Part shown: in pieces, positions 27,986 to 37,050 of the stretch | How positions within the stretch are numbered: the first letter of the stretch is position 1 | Layout of the letters: every line of letters starts with the position of its first letter | The notes under the pieces: generated by a model | Seen by the model: only the letters and a program-made list of their open reading frames with translations | Database searches by the model: none | What the model was told of the DNA's origin: nothing | Made by a program: the position numbers and the translations under genes | Origin: Azospirillum griseum | Lineage (GTDB): Bacteria > Pseudomonadota > Alphaproteobacteria > Azospirillales > Azospirillaceae | Direction: 5' to 3' | Length of the DNA: 64,000 bases | NCBI RefSeq assembly: GCF_003966125.1 | Contig: NZ_RXMA01000025.1 | Location: 19,228-83,227 of the forward strand

Positions 27986-29074
27986 TCACGCCGATGTGGT
28001 GAAGCGGTAGGCGATGACACCCGTATAGGGAACGCCGGGGTGGCGCGTGGTGGATGGAAAATGCGGCTGGTTCGGGGCGTCCGGAAATCCTTGCGGCTCG
28101 ATGCAGAAGCCACCCCGACGCATGAACGCCACGCCGCCCTTGCCCAGATCACGCGGGGTGATCCCGGTCAGGGCGTTGCCGGAATAGAGTTGCGCGGCGG
28201 GTTCGGTGCTCATCACCTCCAGAACCCGGCCGGAACCGGGATCCTCGACCCGCGCGACCAAACCGAAGGCACTGGCCTCCTTGGCGATGACCAGCGTGTG
28301 GTCATAGCCATCGGCCAGATGCAACTGGTGATTGTCCCCGTCAATCCGCGTTCCGAACGCTTCCGGGTGGGTGAAATCGAAGGGTGTTCCCTCGACCGAT
28401 CGGATCTCGCCGGTGGGGATGCCGCCGGGACCGATGGGGAGGAAGAAATGGGCGTTGGCCGTCACCCGATGGCCGAGGATGGACCCACCGCCCGCCAGAT
28501 TGAAAAAGGCATGGCCGGTGAAGGTCGCCACGGTGGGCCGGTCGGTCGTCGCTTCATACTCCAGCCGCAGGCTGTCGCCGTCGAGGCGGTACAGCAGCGA
28601 GGAGCGCAACTCTCCCGGATAACCTTCTTCGTCATCGGCGTAGGTCAGCCGCATGCGGACGGCGGAGGCGGACAGGCGTTCGGTGTCGAACACGCGGAAC
28701 CGGCTGCCCTTCACCCCTCCATGCAGATGGTGCGGCCCGGCGTTTTGCGGCAGGGTGTGCGTCCGTCCGTCCAGGGTAAAGCGCCCGTTGGCGATGCGGT
28801 TGGCAAAGCGCCCGATGAAGGCCCCCATCGACGGTTGGCCGCCCTGGATCGCGGCCAGGCTGTCGTAGCCGAGCACGACGTCGCCCAGGCGGCCCGACCG
28901 GTCGGGGGCGAGAATCTGGACGATCCGCGCCCCGTAATTGCACAGGCTGACCGTGACGCCGCCCTCGCCGGTCAACGTCCACAGGCCAACGGGCTGACCG
29001 TCGATCTCGCCGCGAAAGGCGGCGGGGTCGAGCGTGACCGGCGGCGCGGCCCAGGGTGCGGCGTCGCCCATCAC
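27986..29074 (-). CDS. galM: Aldose 1-epimerase (galactose mutarotase family)
   Basis: 362 residues. GalM-type beta-sandwich enzyme that interconverts alpha and beta anomers of aldoses. Family motifs: PNAGRFANR variant FIGRFANRIANGRFTLDG, HHLHGG near residue 116 (catalytic His), GHAFFNLAG, and the C-terminal GFCIEPQGFPDAPN with the catalytic Glu. GTG at 29074 overlaps the cupin stop by 4 bp (GTGA); ATG 29071 is the alternative. Coupling to the cupin gene places it in sugar or sugar-acid uptake. Confidence 0.92.
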   Translation of the reverse strand: MMGDAAPWAAPPVTLDPAAFRGEIDGQPVGLWTLTGEGGVTVSLCNYGARIVQILAPDRSGRLGDVVLGYDSLAAIQGGQPSMGAFIGRFANRIANGRFTLDGRTHTLPQNAGPHHLHGGVKGSRFRVFDTERLSASAVRMRLTYADDEEGYPGELRSSLLYRLDGDSLRLEYEATTDRPTVATFTGHAFFNLAGGGSILGHRVTANAHFFLPIGPGGIPTGEIRSVEGTPFDFTHPEAFGTRIDGDNHQLHLADGYDHTLVIAKEASAFGLVARVEDPGSGRVLEVMSTEPAAQLYSGNALTGITPRDLGKGGVAFMRRGGFCIEPQGFPDAPNQPHFPSTTRHPGVPYTGVIAYRFTTSA

Positions 29075-29400
29075 AGGAAATCATCGCGGATTGGGGTGAA
29101 GGCATCGACCAGCACGGTCGGTTCCAGGATCGTCACCCCGTGCATCGTGCCGGGCGGCACGTAATAGCTCGCTCCCGGTCCCAGGCGCTGGGTGCCGTGG
29201 CCGTCCATCGTCAGATCCAGAAGGCCCGAGACCACATAGCCCACCTGTTCCTGCGGGTGGCTGTGCATCGGGGCGACGATCCCGGCCTTGAAGGTGAATT
29301 CCACCAGCATCAACCCGGCGCCATAGCTCAGCACCCGGCGCTCGGCCCCTTCGGGGGTGATGACCGGCGTTTCCTGTGCGGCATCGGCCAAAATTTTCAT
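29071..29400 (-). CDS. kdgF: Small cupin, KdgF-like
   Basis: 109-residue single-domain cupin. Metal-ligand motif 1 is APMHSHPQEQVGYVVSG (His-x-His ... Gln) and motif 2 is VPPGTMHGV (His). Length and motifs match KdgF, which converts 4,5-unsaturated uronates to linear 5-keto-4-deoxyuronate, the KduI substrate. That function is inferred from the family and from kduI, kduD, kdgK and eda nearby; other short cupins share this fold. It overlaps galM by 4 bp. A hairpin lies between it and dctM. Confidence 0.8.
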   Translation of the reverse strand: MKILADAAQETPVITPEGAERRVLSYGAGLMLVEFTFKAGIVAPMHSHPQEQVGYVVSGLLDLTMDGHGTQRLGPGASYYVPPGTMHGVTILEPTVLVDAFTPIRDDFL

Positions 29401-29430
29401 GATTCAACGCTCCATCAAGCTGATGTCATG

Positions 29431-29466
29431 GAAAAGAAGGCCCGCCGCACCGAAATGCGCCGGGCC
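29431..29466 (-). terminator. Hairpin with T tract between dctM and cupin
   Basis: On the minus strand GGCCCG (29466-29461) pairs with CGGGCC (29444-29439), with inner GCG/CGC pairing, followed by TTCTTTTCC. It lies inside the 124-bp gap downstream of dctM and could terminate or attenuate the TRAP transcript before kdgF-galM. Confidence 0.5.
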
Positions 29467-29524
29467 AAGGGGGGAAGGAACACACCGCAATCAAAAAAAT
29501 CAGGGAAGAAAGGATCGGGATGGG

Positions 29525-30808
29525 TCAGTGCAGCAGCAGATTCGGCAGCCACATCGAGAAGCCCGGCATGTAGGTGACAAGCCCCAGCGCCAGGATCAGC
29601 GCCGCGTAGAAGGGAAGGATGGTCTTCATCACCTCGCCCACCGATATCCCGCCAATGGCGCAACCGACGAACTGGGTGGTTCCAACCGGCGGGGTGTTCA
29701 GGCCCAACGCGCAGTTGATGAGCATCACCATGCCGAACTGAACCGGATCCATGCCGTATTGCTGGGCGATGGGCAGAAAGATCGGTGTGCAGATCAGGAT
29801 GGTGCTGGCCATGTCCATGAAGGTGCCCAGCACGAACAGGATGATGTTGATCAGCAGGAAGATCACCAGCGGGTTCGACGAAATGCCCGACATGAACTGG
29901 CTGGTCAGCTCGGCCACTTCATAGAGCGCCATCAGATACTGGAACATGGTGGACACGCCGATCAGCAGCAGCACCACGCCGGTGGTCTTCACCGCCTTCA
30001 TTGTCGCCTTAACAAAGCTTTCCCAGCTTAAGGTCCGGTAGGCGAAAATCGTCAGGGCCAGGGAGTAGACCACCGCCACCGACGCGCCCTCGGTCGCCGT
30101 GAAGATGCCCAGCAGGATGCCGCCCAGGATGATGACGACCACGAACAGACCAGGCAGCGCATGAGCAAAGGATTGGAAGACCGTTGACCAGCCCGGAAAG
30201 GTCCCCGCCGGATAGCCGCGCTTGACCGCGACGAAATAGGCCGCCGCCAGCATGCAGACCGTCATCACCACCACCGGCATCAACCCCGCCGCGATGAGCG
30301 CGCCGATCGACACCTTGCCGCCCGCCGCCAGCGAATAGAGGATCATGTTGTGGCTGGTTGGCATCAGGGCGCCCACCAGCGAGGCGTGGGTGGTGACGTT
30401 CACCGCGTAATCGGTGTGGTAGCCCTCGCGCTTCATCATCGGGATCATCACCGATCCCATCGCCGACACGTCGGCCACCGGGGAGCCGGACACGCCGCCG
30501 AACAGCGTGCAGGCGACCACATTGGCCATGCCCAGACCGCCCCGGATGTGGCCGACCATGTTGCGGGCCAGCGTCACGATCTTGTCGGCGATGCCGCCGT
30601 GCAGCATCAGTTCGCCGGAGAAGACAAAGAAGGGGATGGCGAGGAAGGAGAAGATGTTCATGCCCGAGGTCATCTGTTGAAAGATGACGGCGTGGGGCAG
30701 CCCTTCATACATGATGGTGAAGAGCGACGAGAGGCCGATGGCGAAGGCGACGGGGACGCCCAGGATCAGCAGACCGAAAAAGGTCGCGGAGAGTACGATC
30801 AGTTCCAT
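29525..30808 (-). CDS. dctM: TRAP transporter large membrane subunit
   Basis: 427 residues, about 12 membrane helices, DctM family (opening MELIVLSATFFGLLILGVPVAFAIGL; conserved GSPVADVSAMGSVMIP and PPVGTTQF regions). It forms the Na+-coupled channel of a TRAP transporter with DctQ and takes the substrate from DctP. Its start overlaps the dctQ stop by 10 bp. In this locus the cargo is probably a uronate or related sugar acid; the sequence alone does not prove it. Confidence 0.96.
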   Translation of the reverse strand: MELIVLSATFFGLLILGVPVAFAIGLSSLFTIMYEGLPHAVIFQQMTSGMNIFSFLAIPFFVFSGELMLHGGIADKIVTLARNMVGHIRGGLGMANVVACTLFGGVSGSPVADVSAMGSVMIPMMKREGYHTDYAVNVTTHASLVGALMPTSHNMILYSLAAGGKVSIGALIAAGLMPVVVMTVCMLAAAYFVAVKRGYPAGTFPGWSTVFQSFAHALPGLFVVVIILGGILLGIFTATEGASVAVVYSLALTIFAYRTLSWESFVKATMKAVKTTGVVLLLIGVSTMFQYLMALYEVAELTSQFMSGISSNPLVIFLLINIILFVLGTFMDMASTILICTPIFLPIAQQYGMDPVQFGMVMLINCALGLNTPPVGTTQFVGCAIGGISVGEVMKTILPFYAALILALGLVTYMPGFSMWLPNLLLH

Positions 30809-31338
30809 GTCGGCTCGACCTCTTCATGGCGCAGCAGGGCGAGCGTGTGCTCGACCGAAAACAGGACGATCAGGCAACCGGACAGGCTGAGCGGCACATA
30901 GCGCACGATTTCCGGCAGGCCCAGATTGGGGATCGCGTAAGTGGACACCGACATGCCGAGCACCCAGCCGTTGTAGGCCATCGATGCGCCGAAACCGGCC
31001 ACCAGGATGTGGATGAGGATCTCGAACCAACGTTGAACGTGCAGCGGCAGCAGGATGACCACCGAGTCCATGCCGATGTGTCCGGCGTCGCGCACGGCCA
31101 CCGCCGCGCCCAGCATCGTCACATACAGCACCAGAACCAGCGCCAGGCTTTCCGCCCAGGTCGGTGTCTGGTTGAAGACGTACCGTCCGACGACCTCGTA
31201 AAACACGATTCCGACGATGCTCATCAGACCGATGACGGCGATCACCGTGCCAAGCCGCGCCAACGCGATGTTCACCAGGGTCAGAAGCCGCCGGGGCTGC
31301 GCCTGCGCGCCGCCATCCACCAAGCTGTCTTGCATCAT
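30799..31338 (-). CDS. dctQ: TRAP transporter small membrane subunit
   Basis: 179 residues with four membrane helices, DctQ family (GRYVFNQTPTWAESLALVLVLYVTMLGAA is the family signature region, here split between helices 2 and 3). It partners DctM. It starts 62 bp after dctP; the first of two consecutive ATGs is used because GGGAGC precedes it. Confidence 0.94.
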   Translation of the reverse strand: MMQDSLVDGGAQAQPRRLLTLVNIALARLGTVIAVIGLMSIVGIVFYEVVGRYVFNQTPTWAESLALVLVLYVTMLGAAVAVRDAGHIGMDSVVILLPLHVQRWFEILIHILVAGFGASMAYNGWVLGMSVSTYAIPNLGLPEIVRYVPLSLSGCLIVLFSVEHTLALLRHEEVEPTWN

Positions 31339-31400
31339 GGTTGCTCCCAGGGACCGGGATGGCGAGCGAGCGGACCCGCTCGCCGGACCGGCTCAAATCG

Positions 31401-32396
31401 TTACTTGCTCTGTTGGATGCGGGTGACGAGGCTCTTCAAAACCGGGGTGCTGGCGAATTTCTCGTAAACCGGCTTCATGGCATCGACCAACTCCTGCTTG
31501 TTGGCGATGGTGATGATCTGGGCACCGCCCGCTTCCACCATCTTGCGGGAATTGACTTCGCGTTCGTCCCACAGCTTGCGCATGAAGGGGACCGAGTCCT
31601 TGGCCGCCTGACGGATCAACGCCTGATCGTCCTTCGACAACCGGTCCCAGATGACCTTGGAGAAGACCAACACTTCCGGGGCCAGCGAATGTTCGGTCAG
31701 GCTGTAGTAACGGGCCGCTTCGAAATGGCGGGAGGATTCATAGCTGGGCCAGTTGTTTTCCGCTCCATCGACGATGCCGGTCTTCAGCGCTGTGAACACC
31801 TCGCCGTAGGGCATCGGCGTCGGGTTCGCCCCCAGCGCGTTGACCATGCCGACGAACAGATCCGACGGCTGGACGCGGATCTTCAGGCCCTTGAAATCCT
31901 CCAGCGACTTGATCGGCTTCTTGGCGGTGTAGAAGGAACGCGACCCGCTGTCGTAGAAGGCCAGGCCAATCAAGCCCTGCGCTTCCATCGCCTTCAGGAT
32001 GTCGTCGCCAATCGGGCCGTCCAGAACGCTGCGCATGTGCGCGGTGTCGCGGAAGATGAAGGGCAGCACGGTGACGAGCGTTTCCGGCACGATGCTGTTC
32101 AGGGCACCGGCGTTGATCCGCATCATGTCCAGACCGCCCAGCTTGAGCTGTTCGATCGTGTCCTTTTCCGTGCCCAGCGCGCCCGAGGGGAACACGCGGA
32201 TGTTCAGCTTGCCGTTGGTCTTTTCGGCCAGCGTGCGGCCCATCTGCTTGACCGCCTCAACCGTCGGGTAATCGGCGGGGTGGACGTCGGCGGAGCGGAA
32301 ATCGCGCGCCTGGGCCGTTTGGGGGGCGGTCAGGGCGACGGTCGCGCCAAAGGTGAGCGCCGCAGCGACGGCCAGTGAACGAAGCAACCCGGGCAT
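31401..32396 (-). CDS. dctP: TRAP transporter periplasmic solute-binding protein
   Basis: 331-residue precursor; signal peptide about 1-30 (cleaved near AQARD). DctP-family fold with the usual RIQPSD-type arginine motif LKIRVQPSDLFVGM (about 176-190) that binds the ligand carboxylate, plus GALGTEKDTIEQLKLGGLDM. Such binding proteins select C4-dicarboxylates, uronates or other sugar acids; the flanking pathway genes suggest a sugar acid. GGAGGAGA precedes ATG 32396. The upstream region holds three phased repeats. Confidence 0.95.
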   Translation of the reverse strand: MPGLLRSLAVAAALTFGATVALTAPQTAQARDFRSADVHPADYPTVEAVKQMGRTLAEKTNGKLNIRVFPSGALGTEKDTIEQLKLGGLDMMRINAGALNSIVPETLVTVLPFIFRDTAHMRSVLDGPIGDDILKAMEAQGLIGLAFYDSGSRSFYTAKKPIKSLEDFKGLKIRVQPSDLFVGMVNALGANPTPMPYGEVFTALKTGIVDGAENNWPSYESSRHFEAARYYSLTEHSLAPEVLVFSKVIWDRLSKDDQALIRQAAKDSVPFMRKLWDEREVNSRKMVEAGGAQIITIANKQELVDAMKPVYEKFASTPVLKSLVTRIQQSK

Positions 32397-32978
32397 CAAC
32401 GTCTCCTCCAGTGTGATTGGAACCGGTCGGCTCGACCGCATCCGGCTCTTTGGTTTTGATGGGTAAGGGTGTTTGGGCAAAAAATGGCGTGGCGGCGGCG
32501 ACACGGGCACCGCAGCGCTTGCGATCATCATGGAAAAACGAACAACCTGTGGAAAACCCGTAGTCCGTTCAGACGCGTATGCGGATTCTGTCAGACAACT
32601 GTTTTGAAATATTCAGACAACCACGCTCGATTCCTGTCCAGCACCGGGATCGCTTGTGGATTCTCCTTATTTCTTTCTTGCGTGGATCTGCGCATTCATA
32701 TCGCCAACGGGGAAACACCTGTTTGGCAAGTCCCAACTTGCATGGATCGGTCTGGCGAACACGCTGTCCGAACGACGGCGCGCTGCTTTGACCGCCAACA
32801 CTTTGTTGGGCACGCCATTGGTTTGTCCCGCTAAAAACCACTCTAGCCTTGCGGCGCATAAGTGGTCAAGTGGTAAGATGACTTTGTGCGATGACCAAGC
32901 GAATCTGTTGGGCATCCATCGCGCGGGCGTCGTCGTCGTATGGGCAATGTGAGCGACCTGTCAAACAAGGGGATGGTG
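32397..32978. other. 582-bp divergent regulatory region (dctP / chemoreceptor)
   Basis: No convincing gene; short open frames here lack ribosome sites and coding bias. It contains the TCAGAC repeats (next entry) about 170-225 bp upstream of dctP. Near the chemoreceptor it also holds AAGTGGTCAAGTGGTAAG (32860-32877), a tandem AAGTGGT repeat. GC content is clearly below the window average, as expected for a promoter region or a recent insertion. Confidence 0.55.
32569..32621. promoter_or_regulatory. Three TCAGAC repeats with exact 22-bp phasing
   Basis: TCAGAC starts at 32569, 32591 and 32613, each 22 bp apart (two helical turns). The second and third are identical over nine bases (TCAGACAAC). 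The middle copy lies in TGTC-A-GACA, a 9-bp palindrome resembling a FadR-subfamily GntR half-site pair. The same CAGACAA core occurs just upstream of the FadR-type gene at 36.1 kb. Likely an array of operators for the TRAP operon. Confidence 0.55.
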
Positions 32979-35168
32979 ATGATGGCGCAGGCGGCGGCAG
33001 TCCAGGGCACACCCGGCTCCATGACCATCGGCGGGGGCAATGGCCCTTGGTACAGCGGCTTGCGTGGCAAATTGATGTCGGCGATCGGCGTGGTCCTGTC
33101 GGGCACTCTGGTTGCGGCGGCGGTGGCGCTGGCGGGCTATGCCAACGTCCGCGCCACCATCGATGTGATCGTTGGGCAGGCGGTGCCCGCGATGAACGAA
33201 GGCATGTCGGTGGCCCAGCAGGCCGAACGACTGGTCGCTCTGGCTCCGGCGCTGTCCTCCGCCACGGACGTGAAGGCTCGGGAGGAGGTGTCCGGCCGCA
33301 TCCAGCAGGCCCGGCAGGAGTTCGCCGCCCGCTTGGACCGTCTGCGCGCCGATGGCATGGGAGGCGGCCAACTGGTGGCGATTGAGGAGGCGGCCAAGGC
33401 GTTGCTGGTCAATCTCGATCAACTGGACGCCGCCGCCGCCGACCGGGTGCGCCACGCCGGACAGCGCGGGACGCTGTTGCCCAAGGTGTTGGAGGCCGAT
33501 GGGCAGATTCAGAAATTCACCGCCCCTTGGCGCACGGTTCTGGCCAACGAGGAGGAGCAGGCGCGCGAAACCCTGGCCGACTCCGATTCCTCGCCGGAGG
33601 ATCTGCATCGCGCCGCTGACGCGCTGCTCGATGTCGCCAAGCGCGCCAAGCCTCTGATGACGGTGATCGAGGAGTCAACCAACGCCCGCAACATGCTGTT
33701 GGAGGCTTCCAGCAGCGGCGATGACCAGAGGCTGACCATCATCGAAACGCGGCTGGGGTTGGTGTTTGCCACCATCGAGGGCGCGGCTGCGGCGTTGCCC
33801 GAAAAACTGGGGTCGGTCATTGATGCCCAAAACAAGGTGTTGCGCGCGCTGGCGCTGGGGCCGAACGCCCTGATCGATTCGCGGCGTCATGAGTTGATGA
33901 TTCAGTCCCATGCGGCCAAGCTTCTGGAAAGCAACCACAGCCTGACCGCGCGTTTGGCCACAGGCATCACCGATCTGGTGGCGGAGCAGAAAAATGGCAT
34001 CGCTGCCGCCAGCGGAGCGACGGGGCGGATGCTGGACAACAGCCGTTTGACCCAGATCGGTGTCAGCGTCGCCAGCGTCATCGTGTCGATCCTGGTGGTA
34101 TGGCTTTATGTCGGGCGCAGCTTGGTCCGTCGCCTGCTGCTGCTGAAATCCAGCATGGGGCGGATCGCGGCGGGGGATCTCGACACCGACATCGCGCTGG
34201 ACGGGCGCGACGAGATTGCCGAAATGGGGGCGGCGCTGCGCGTGTTCCGCGACACCGCGCGTGAGGTGGAGCAGACCCGCGCCCAGGCGGAGGTTGAACG
34301 CAGCCGTGCTGCGGGGGAACGCCGTCAGGCGATGCTGACCATCGCCGACCAGTTCGAAAGCGGGGTCAAGATCGTGGTGGAAACGGTGTCCGCCGCCGCC
34401 AACCAGATGCACGAAACCGCGTCCACCATGGTGGACACCGCACAGGACACCGAACGTCAGGCGGGCAGCGCGGCGGACGCGGCGCAACAGGCGTCCAGCA
34501 ATGTGGACAGCGCGGCGTCTGCCGCGCATCAACTGTCCGCCTCCATCAGCGAGATTTCGCGGCAGGTCACGGAATCGGCGACCATCACCGGCCAGGCGGC
34601 CCGTGACGCCGAGCGGACCGACGTAACGATGCACAGCCTGAACGACGCGGCGGCCCGGATCGGCGCGGTCCTGGATCTCATCACCGACATCGCTGGACAG
34701 ACCAATCTGCTGGCGCTCAACGCCACCATCGAAGCGGCGCGTGCCGGAGAGGCGGGCAAGGGATTCGCCGTGGTGGCGCAGGAGGTCAAACAACTGGCGA
34801 GTCAGACCGCCAAGGCCACCGACCAGATCGCCGGGCAGGTCAACGCTATGCAAACCGCCACCACCGACGCCGTCAGCGCCATCCGCAACATCGGGGCGAC
34901 CATCGCCCGCTTGAACGACATCGCCACCGGCATCGCGGCGGCGGTCGAAGAACAAGGGGCGGCGACGGCTGAAATCGCCCGCAACGTGCAGCAGGCGGCG
35001 GGCGGAACGGCGCGGGCGTCGCAAGACATCGGGTTGGTGCGCACCGCCGCCGGGCAAACCGGCCAATCGGCCCAAGCGGTGCTGTCGGTGGCGGGGCAGG
35101 TGTCCACCGAAACCAACCGGCTGCTGCAACAGATCGATTCGTTCCTGCGTCAGGTTCGGTCGGCCTGA
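32979..35168 (+). CDS. Methyl-accepting chemotaxis protein
   Basis: 729 residues from ATG 32979 (preceded by AAGGGGA; ATG 32940 is an alternative). TM1 about 34-55, helical periplasmic domain about 56-355, TM2 about 358-382, HAMP about 383-435, and signalling hairpin GEAGKGFAVVAQEVKQLA near residue 592. No CheR-binding pentapeptide at the C-terminus. It shares its promoter region with the divergent TRAP operon, so it may sense the substrate that the operon imports. The periplasmic domain is rich in Ala/Glu/Asp/Arg heptads. Confidence 0.93.
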   Translation: MMAQAAAVQGTPGSMTIGGGNGPWYSGLRGKLMSAIGVVLSGTLVAAAVALAGYANVRATIDVIVGQAVPAMNEGMSVAQQAERLVALAPALSSATDVKAREEVSGRIQQARQEFAARLDRLRADGMGGGQLVAIEEAAKALLVNLDQLDAAAADRVRHAGQRGTLLPKVLEADGQIQKFTAPWRTVLANEEEQARETLADSDSSPEDLHRAADALLDVAKRAKPLMTVIEESTNARNMLLEASSSGDDQRLTIIETRLGLVFATIEGAAAALPEKLGSVIDAQNKVLRALALGPNALIDSRRHELMIQSHAAKLLESNHSLTARLATGITDLVAEQKNGIAAASGATGRMLDNSRLTQIGVSVASVIVSILVVWLYVGRSLVRRLLLLKSSMGRIAAGDLDTDIALDGRDEIAEMGAALRVFRDTAREVEQTRAQAEVERSRAAGERRQAMLTIADQFESGVKIVVETVSAAANQMHETASTMVDTAQDTERQAGSAADAAQQASSNVDSAASAAHQLSASISEISRQVTESATITGQAARDAERTDVTMHSLNDAAARIGAVLDLITDIAGQTNLLALNATIEAARAGEAGKGFAVVAQEVKQLASQTAKATDQIAGQVNAMQTATTDAVSAIRNIGATIARLNDIATGIAAAVEEQGAATAEIARNVQQAAGGTARASQDIGLVRTAAGQTGQSAQAVLSVAGQVSTETNRLLQQIDSFLRQVRSA

Positions 35169-35379
35169 GCGTCATCGGTTCTCTTTCACCCCCCCCCGGT
35201 TTCAACCAACACTCCGGGGCAGGACCGCGACACCACGTTCCTGCGCGAACGGTGGGCGCGCGACGCAGGCACAACACGGGCAATGATCCTCCTGCCCCCC
35301 GTGATCCGCCGCGCCGCAGCACAGCGCCCCACGGTTGTTGTGTCCTGCCCCCCTTTTCGTGGGTGGTGAATGGTTTGGG

Positions 35380-36126
35380 TCAGACGTCCTGGTGCTGATC
35401 GGTGATGCGTTGGCGGGCGCGGTTGATGTGATAGCGCATCGCCAGATTGGCGGATTCGGAATCGCCCATGGCGATGGCGTCGTAAATCCGGCTGTGCTCG
35501 TCCAGAACGCGTTGAATGCGCTGGTCGGACCCTTCGCGGGTGATGTTCAGGGCCACGGCCATGGAATTTTCGATGGCGGCGTGCAGCGTTTCCAGGATCG
35601 ACACGAACATCTCGTTGCAGCTCGCCTCCGCGACCGCACGGTGAAAGGCGAAATCGGCGGAACTGGCCGACCCGCGCGACTCGACCGCGCGCCCCAGATC
35701 CTCCAGCGCCGCCTTGATCTGGCCGAGTTGCTGGGAGGAGCGCCGCTTGGCCGCCAGGGCCGCCGCCTCCCCCTCCAACGGCACGCGCAGCTCGTAGCAG
35801 CGCAGAATCCCGGCAATGTCCGATGCCCCGGCGATGGCGATCAGCCCCTGCGGCGGGCGGCGTTGCACATAGGTGCCGGACCCTTGGCGGGCGACGACCA
35901 AACCATCGGCCTGCAGCAGCATCATCGCTTCCCGCACCACCGGGCGCGAGACCTCGAACATCAGGCAGAGTTCCTTTTCCGACGGCAGCTTGTCGCCCTC
36001 CTTTAGGGTCCCGGACACGATCTGTTCCAGGATTTGCCCATAGAGCTGATCGCCCAGCCGTTCCTTGCGCTTGGGCTGCAACGTCAATCCGGCCAACTTC
36101 GCCATTCCCAACACCCGCGCCAACAT
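35380..36126 (-). CDS. GntR-family (FadR-type) regulator
   Basis: 248 residues: N-terminal winged helix (about 22-90; GDKLPSEKELCLMFEVSRPVVREAMMLLQADGLV, GSGTYV) and a C-terminal FCD helical ligand domain (about 100-240) with the metal-binding His and Asp/Asn pattern (HRAVAEAS, LDEHSRIYDAI, RYHI). This subfamily senses carboxylated metabolites. It lies between the TRAP unit and the kduI operon; the CAGACAA motif 20 bp before its start matches the repeats before dctP, so it is the most likely regulator of both. ATG 36126 is used; ATG 36105 is possible. Confidence 0.92.
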   Translation of the reverse strand: MLARVLGMAKLAGLTLQPKRKERLGDQLYGQILEQIVSGTLKEGDKLPSEKELCLMFEVSRPVVREAMMLLQADGLVVARQGSGTYVQRRPPQGLIAIAGASDIAGILRCYELRVPLEGEAAALAAKRRSSQQLGQIKAALEDLGRAVESRGSASSADFAFHRAVAEASCNEMFVSILETLHAAIENSMAVALNITREGSDQRIQRVLDEHSRIYDAIAMGDSESANLAMRYHINRARQRITDQHQDV

Positions 36127-36145
36127 GATTCACCGCTCATGTTAG

Positions 36146-36152
36146 CAGACAA
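36146..36152. promoter_or_regulatory. CAGACAA motif upstream of GntR gene
   Basis: GCAGACAAGTTG (36145-36156) repeats the core of the dctP-upstream motif (TCAGACAAC), 20 bp from this regulator start. Consistent with autoregulation through the same site. Confidence 0.4.
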
Positions 36153-36288
36153 GTTGACCTATAGGAATGTCGCAAATAAGGGTATTGGCGCAACAAAACA
36201 GGCCCGGCGACGCGGGGTCGTCAGGTGGGTGGGCGTTGATTGTGCGGAGTGACGCGGTGGCGACCGCCTCACCCCAAGAGCGCATCGG

Positions 36289-37050
36289 TCAACCGGGCGG
36301 ACGCGGTGCGCGGTCGTCGATGAAAAAGGTCGGTTCCTCAACCCGGTAGGCGTCGATTCCCTCCCGCAGTTTTTCCAGATGATGCTTGATCGCGCGGGCC
36401 GCCGCGTCGCCGTCATGGGCGGCGATGGCGGTGACGACCGCCGCGTGTTCGCCAATCACCCGATCCATCCGTCCCGGTTCGGGCAGGGTCAGGCGGCGGT
36501 AGCGGTCGATCTGCACTTTGACCTGTTGAATGAGCGCCCACACCCCCGGCAACCCGGCGGTGTCCGACAGGGCGGCGTGAAACTCCTCGTCGGCCATGTG
36601 GAAGCCGTCGCGGTCGCAAGCCTCCGCCATGGCGCGCTGATGCGCAACGATGGCGCTCAACCGGGCGACCTGCTCCGGTGTGGCGCGTTCGGCGGCGTGA
36701 CGCACGCAGGCTTCTTCCAAGGCGGACCGGATGATGATGGTTTCCGGCAGGTCGGACAGCGGGATGCGGGCGACGAAGGTCCCCGATTGCGGAAACACCT
36801 CGACCAGCCGTTCGGAGGTGAGCTTCAGCACCGCTTCGCGCACCGGGGTGCGGCTGACGCCGTGGGCCTGGGCCAGATCCTTTTCGCTGATCGGCTCGCC
36901 CGGCTTGCGCTGGAGGCTGAGAATGTCGGCGCGCAGTTGCTGATAGACCTGCTGCGCGGCGGTCAGGCCGCGTTCGCGCACCACCGCCGCCGGTTTCGGC
37001 GTGCGGCGGCGCGGTGCTGGGGATGCGTGTTCGCCCGCCTCAGCCGTCAT
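36289..37050 (-). CDS. GntR-family regulator (FCD type)
   Basis: 253 residues with a long basic N-terminal extension (PRRRTPKP), winged helix about 30-95 (GEPISEKDLAQAHGVSRTPVREAVLKLTSERLV, SGTFVARI) and an FCD effector domain (about 105-240; HMADEEFHAAL, IGEHAAVVTAI, HHLEKL with the metal-binding histidines). ATG 37050 overlaps the kdgK stop by 4 bp, so it is the last gene of the kduI operon and probably feeds back on it. The best candidate target is the palindrome in the kduI promoter. The remaining 162 bp to the next gene show nothing else. Confidence 0.92.
   Translation of the reverse strand: MTAEAGEHASPAPRRRTPKPAAVVRERGLTAAQQVYQQLRADILSLQRKPGEPISEKDLAQAHGVSRTPVREAVLKLTSERLVEVFPQSGTFVARIPLSDLPETIIIRSALEEACVRHAAERATPEQVARLSAIVAHQRAMAEACDRDGFHMADEEFHAALSDTAGLPGVWALIQQVKVQIDRYRRLTLPEPGRMDRVIGEHAAVVTAIAAHDGDAAARAIKHHLEKLREGIDAYRVEEPTFFIDDRAPRPPG

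Noticed and set aside
32541..32560. DnaA box near CCTGTGGAAAA
   Set aside because: TGTGGAAAA differs from the box TGTGGATAA and has no partner.
32469..32952. Short open frames in the dctP/chemoreceptor gap
   Set aside because: No ribosome site, atypical codon use and mutually overlapping; treated as regulatory DNA.
35185..35200. Poly-C run after the second chemoreceptor gene
   Set aside because: Nine consecutive C lie outside any reading frame and no gene could be phase-varied by it.
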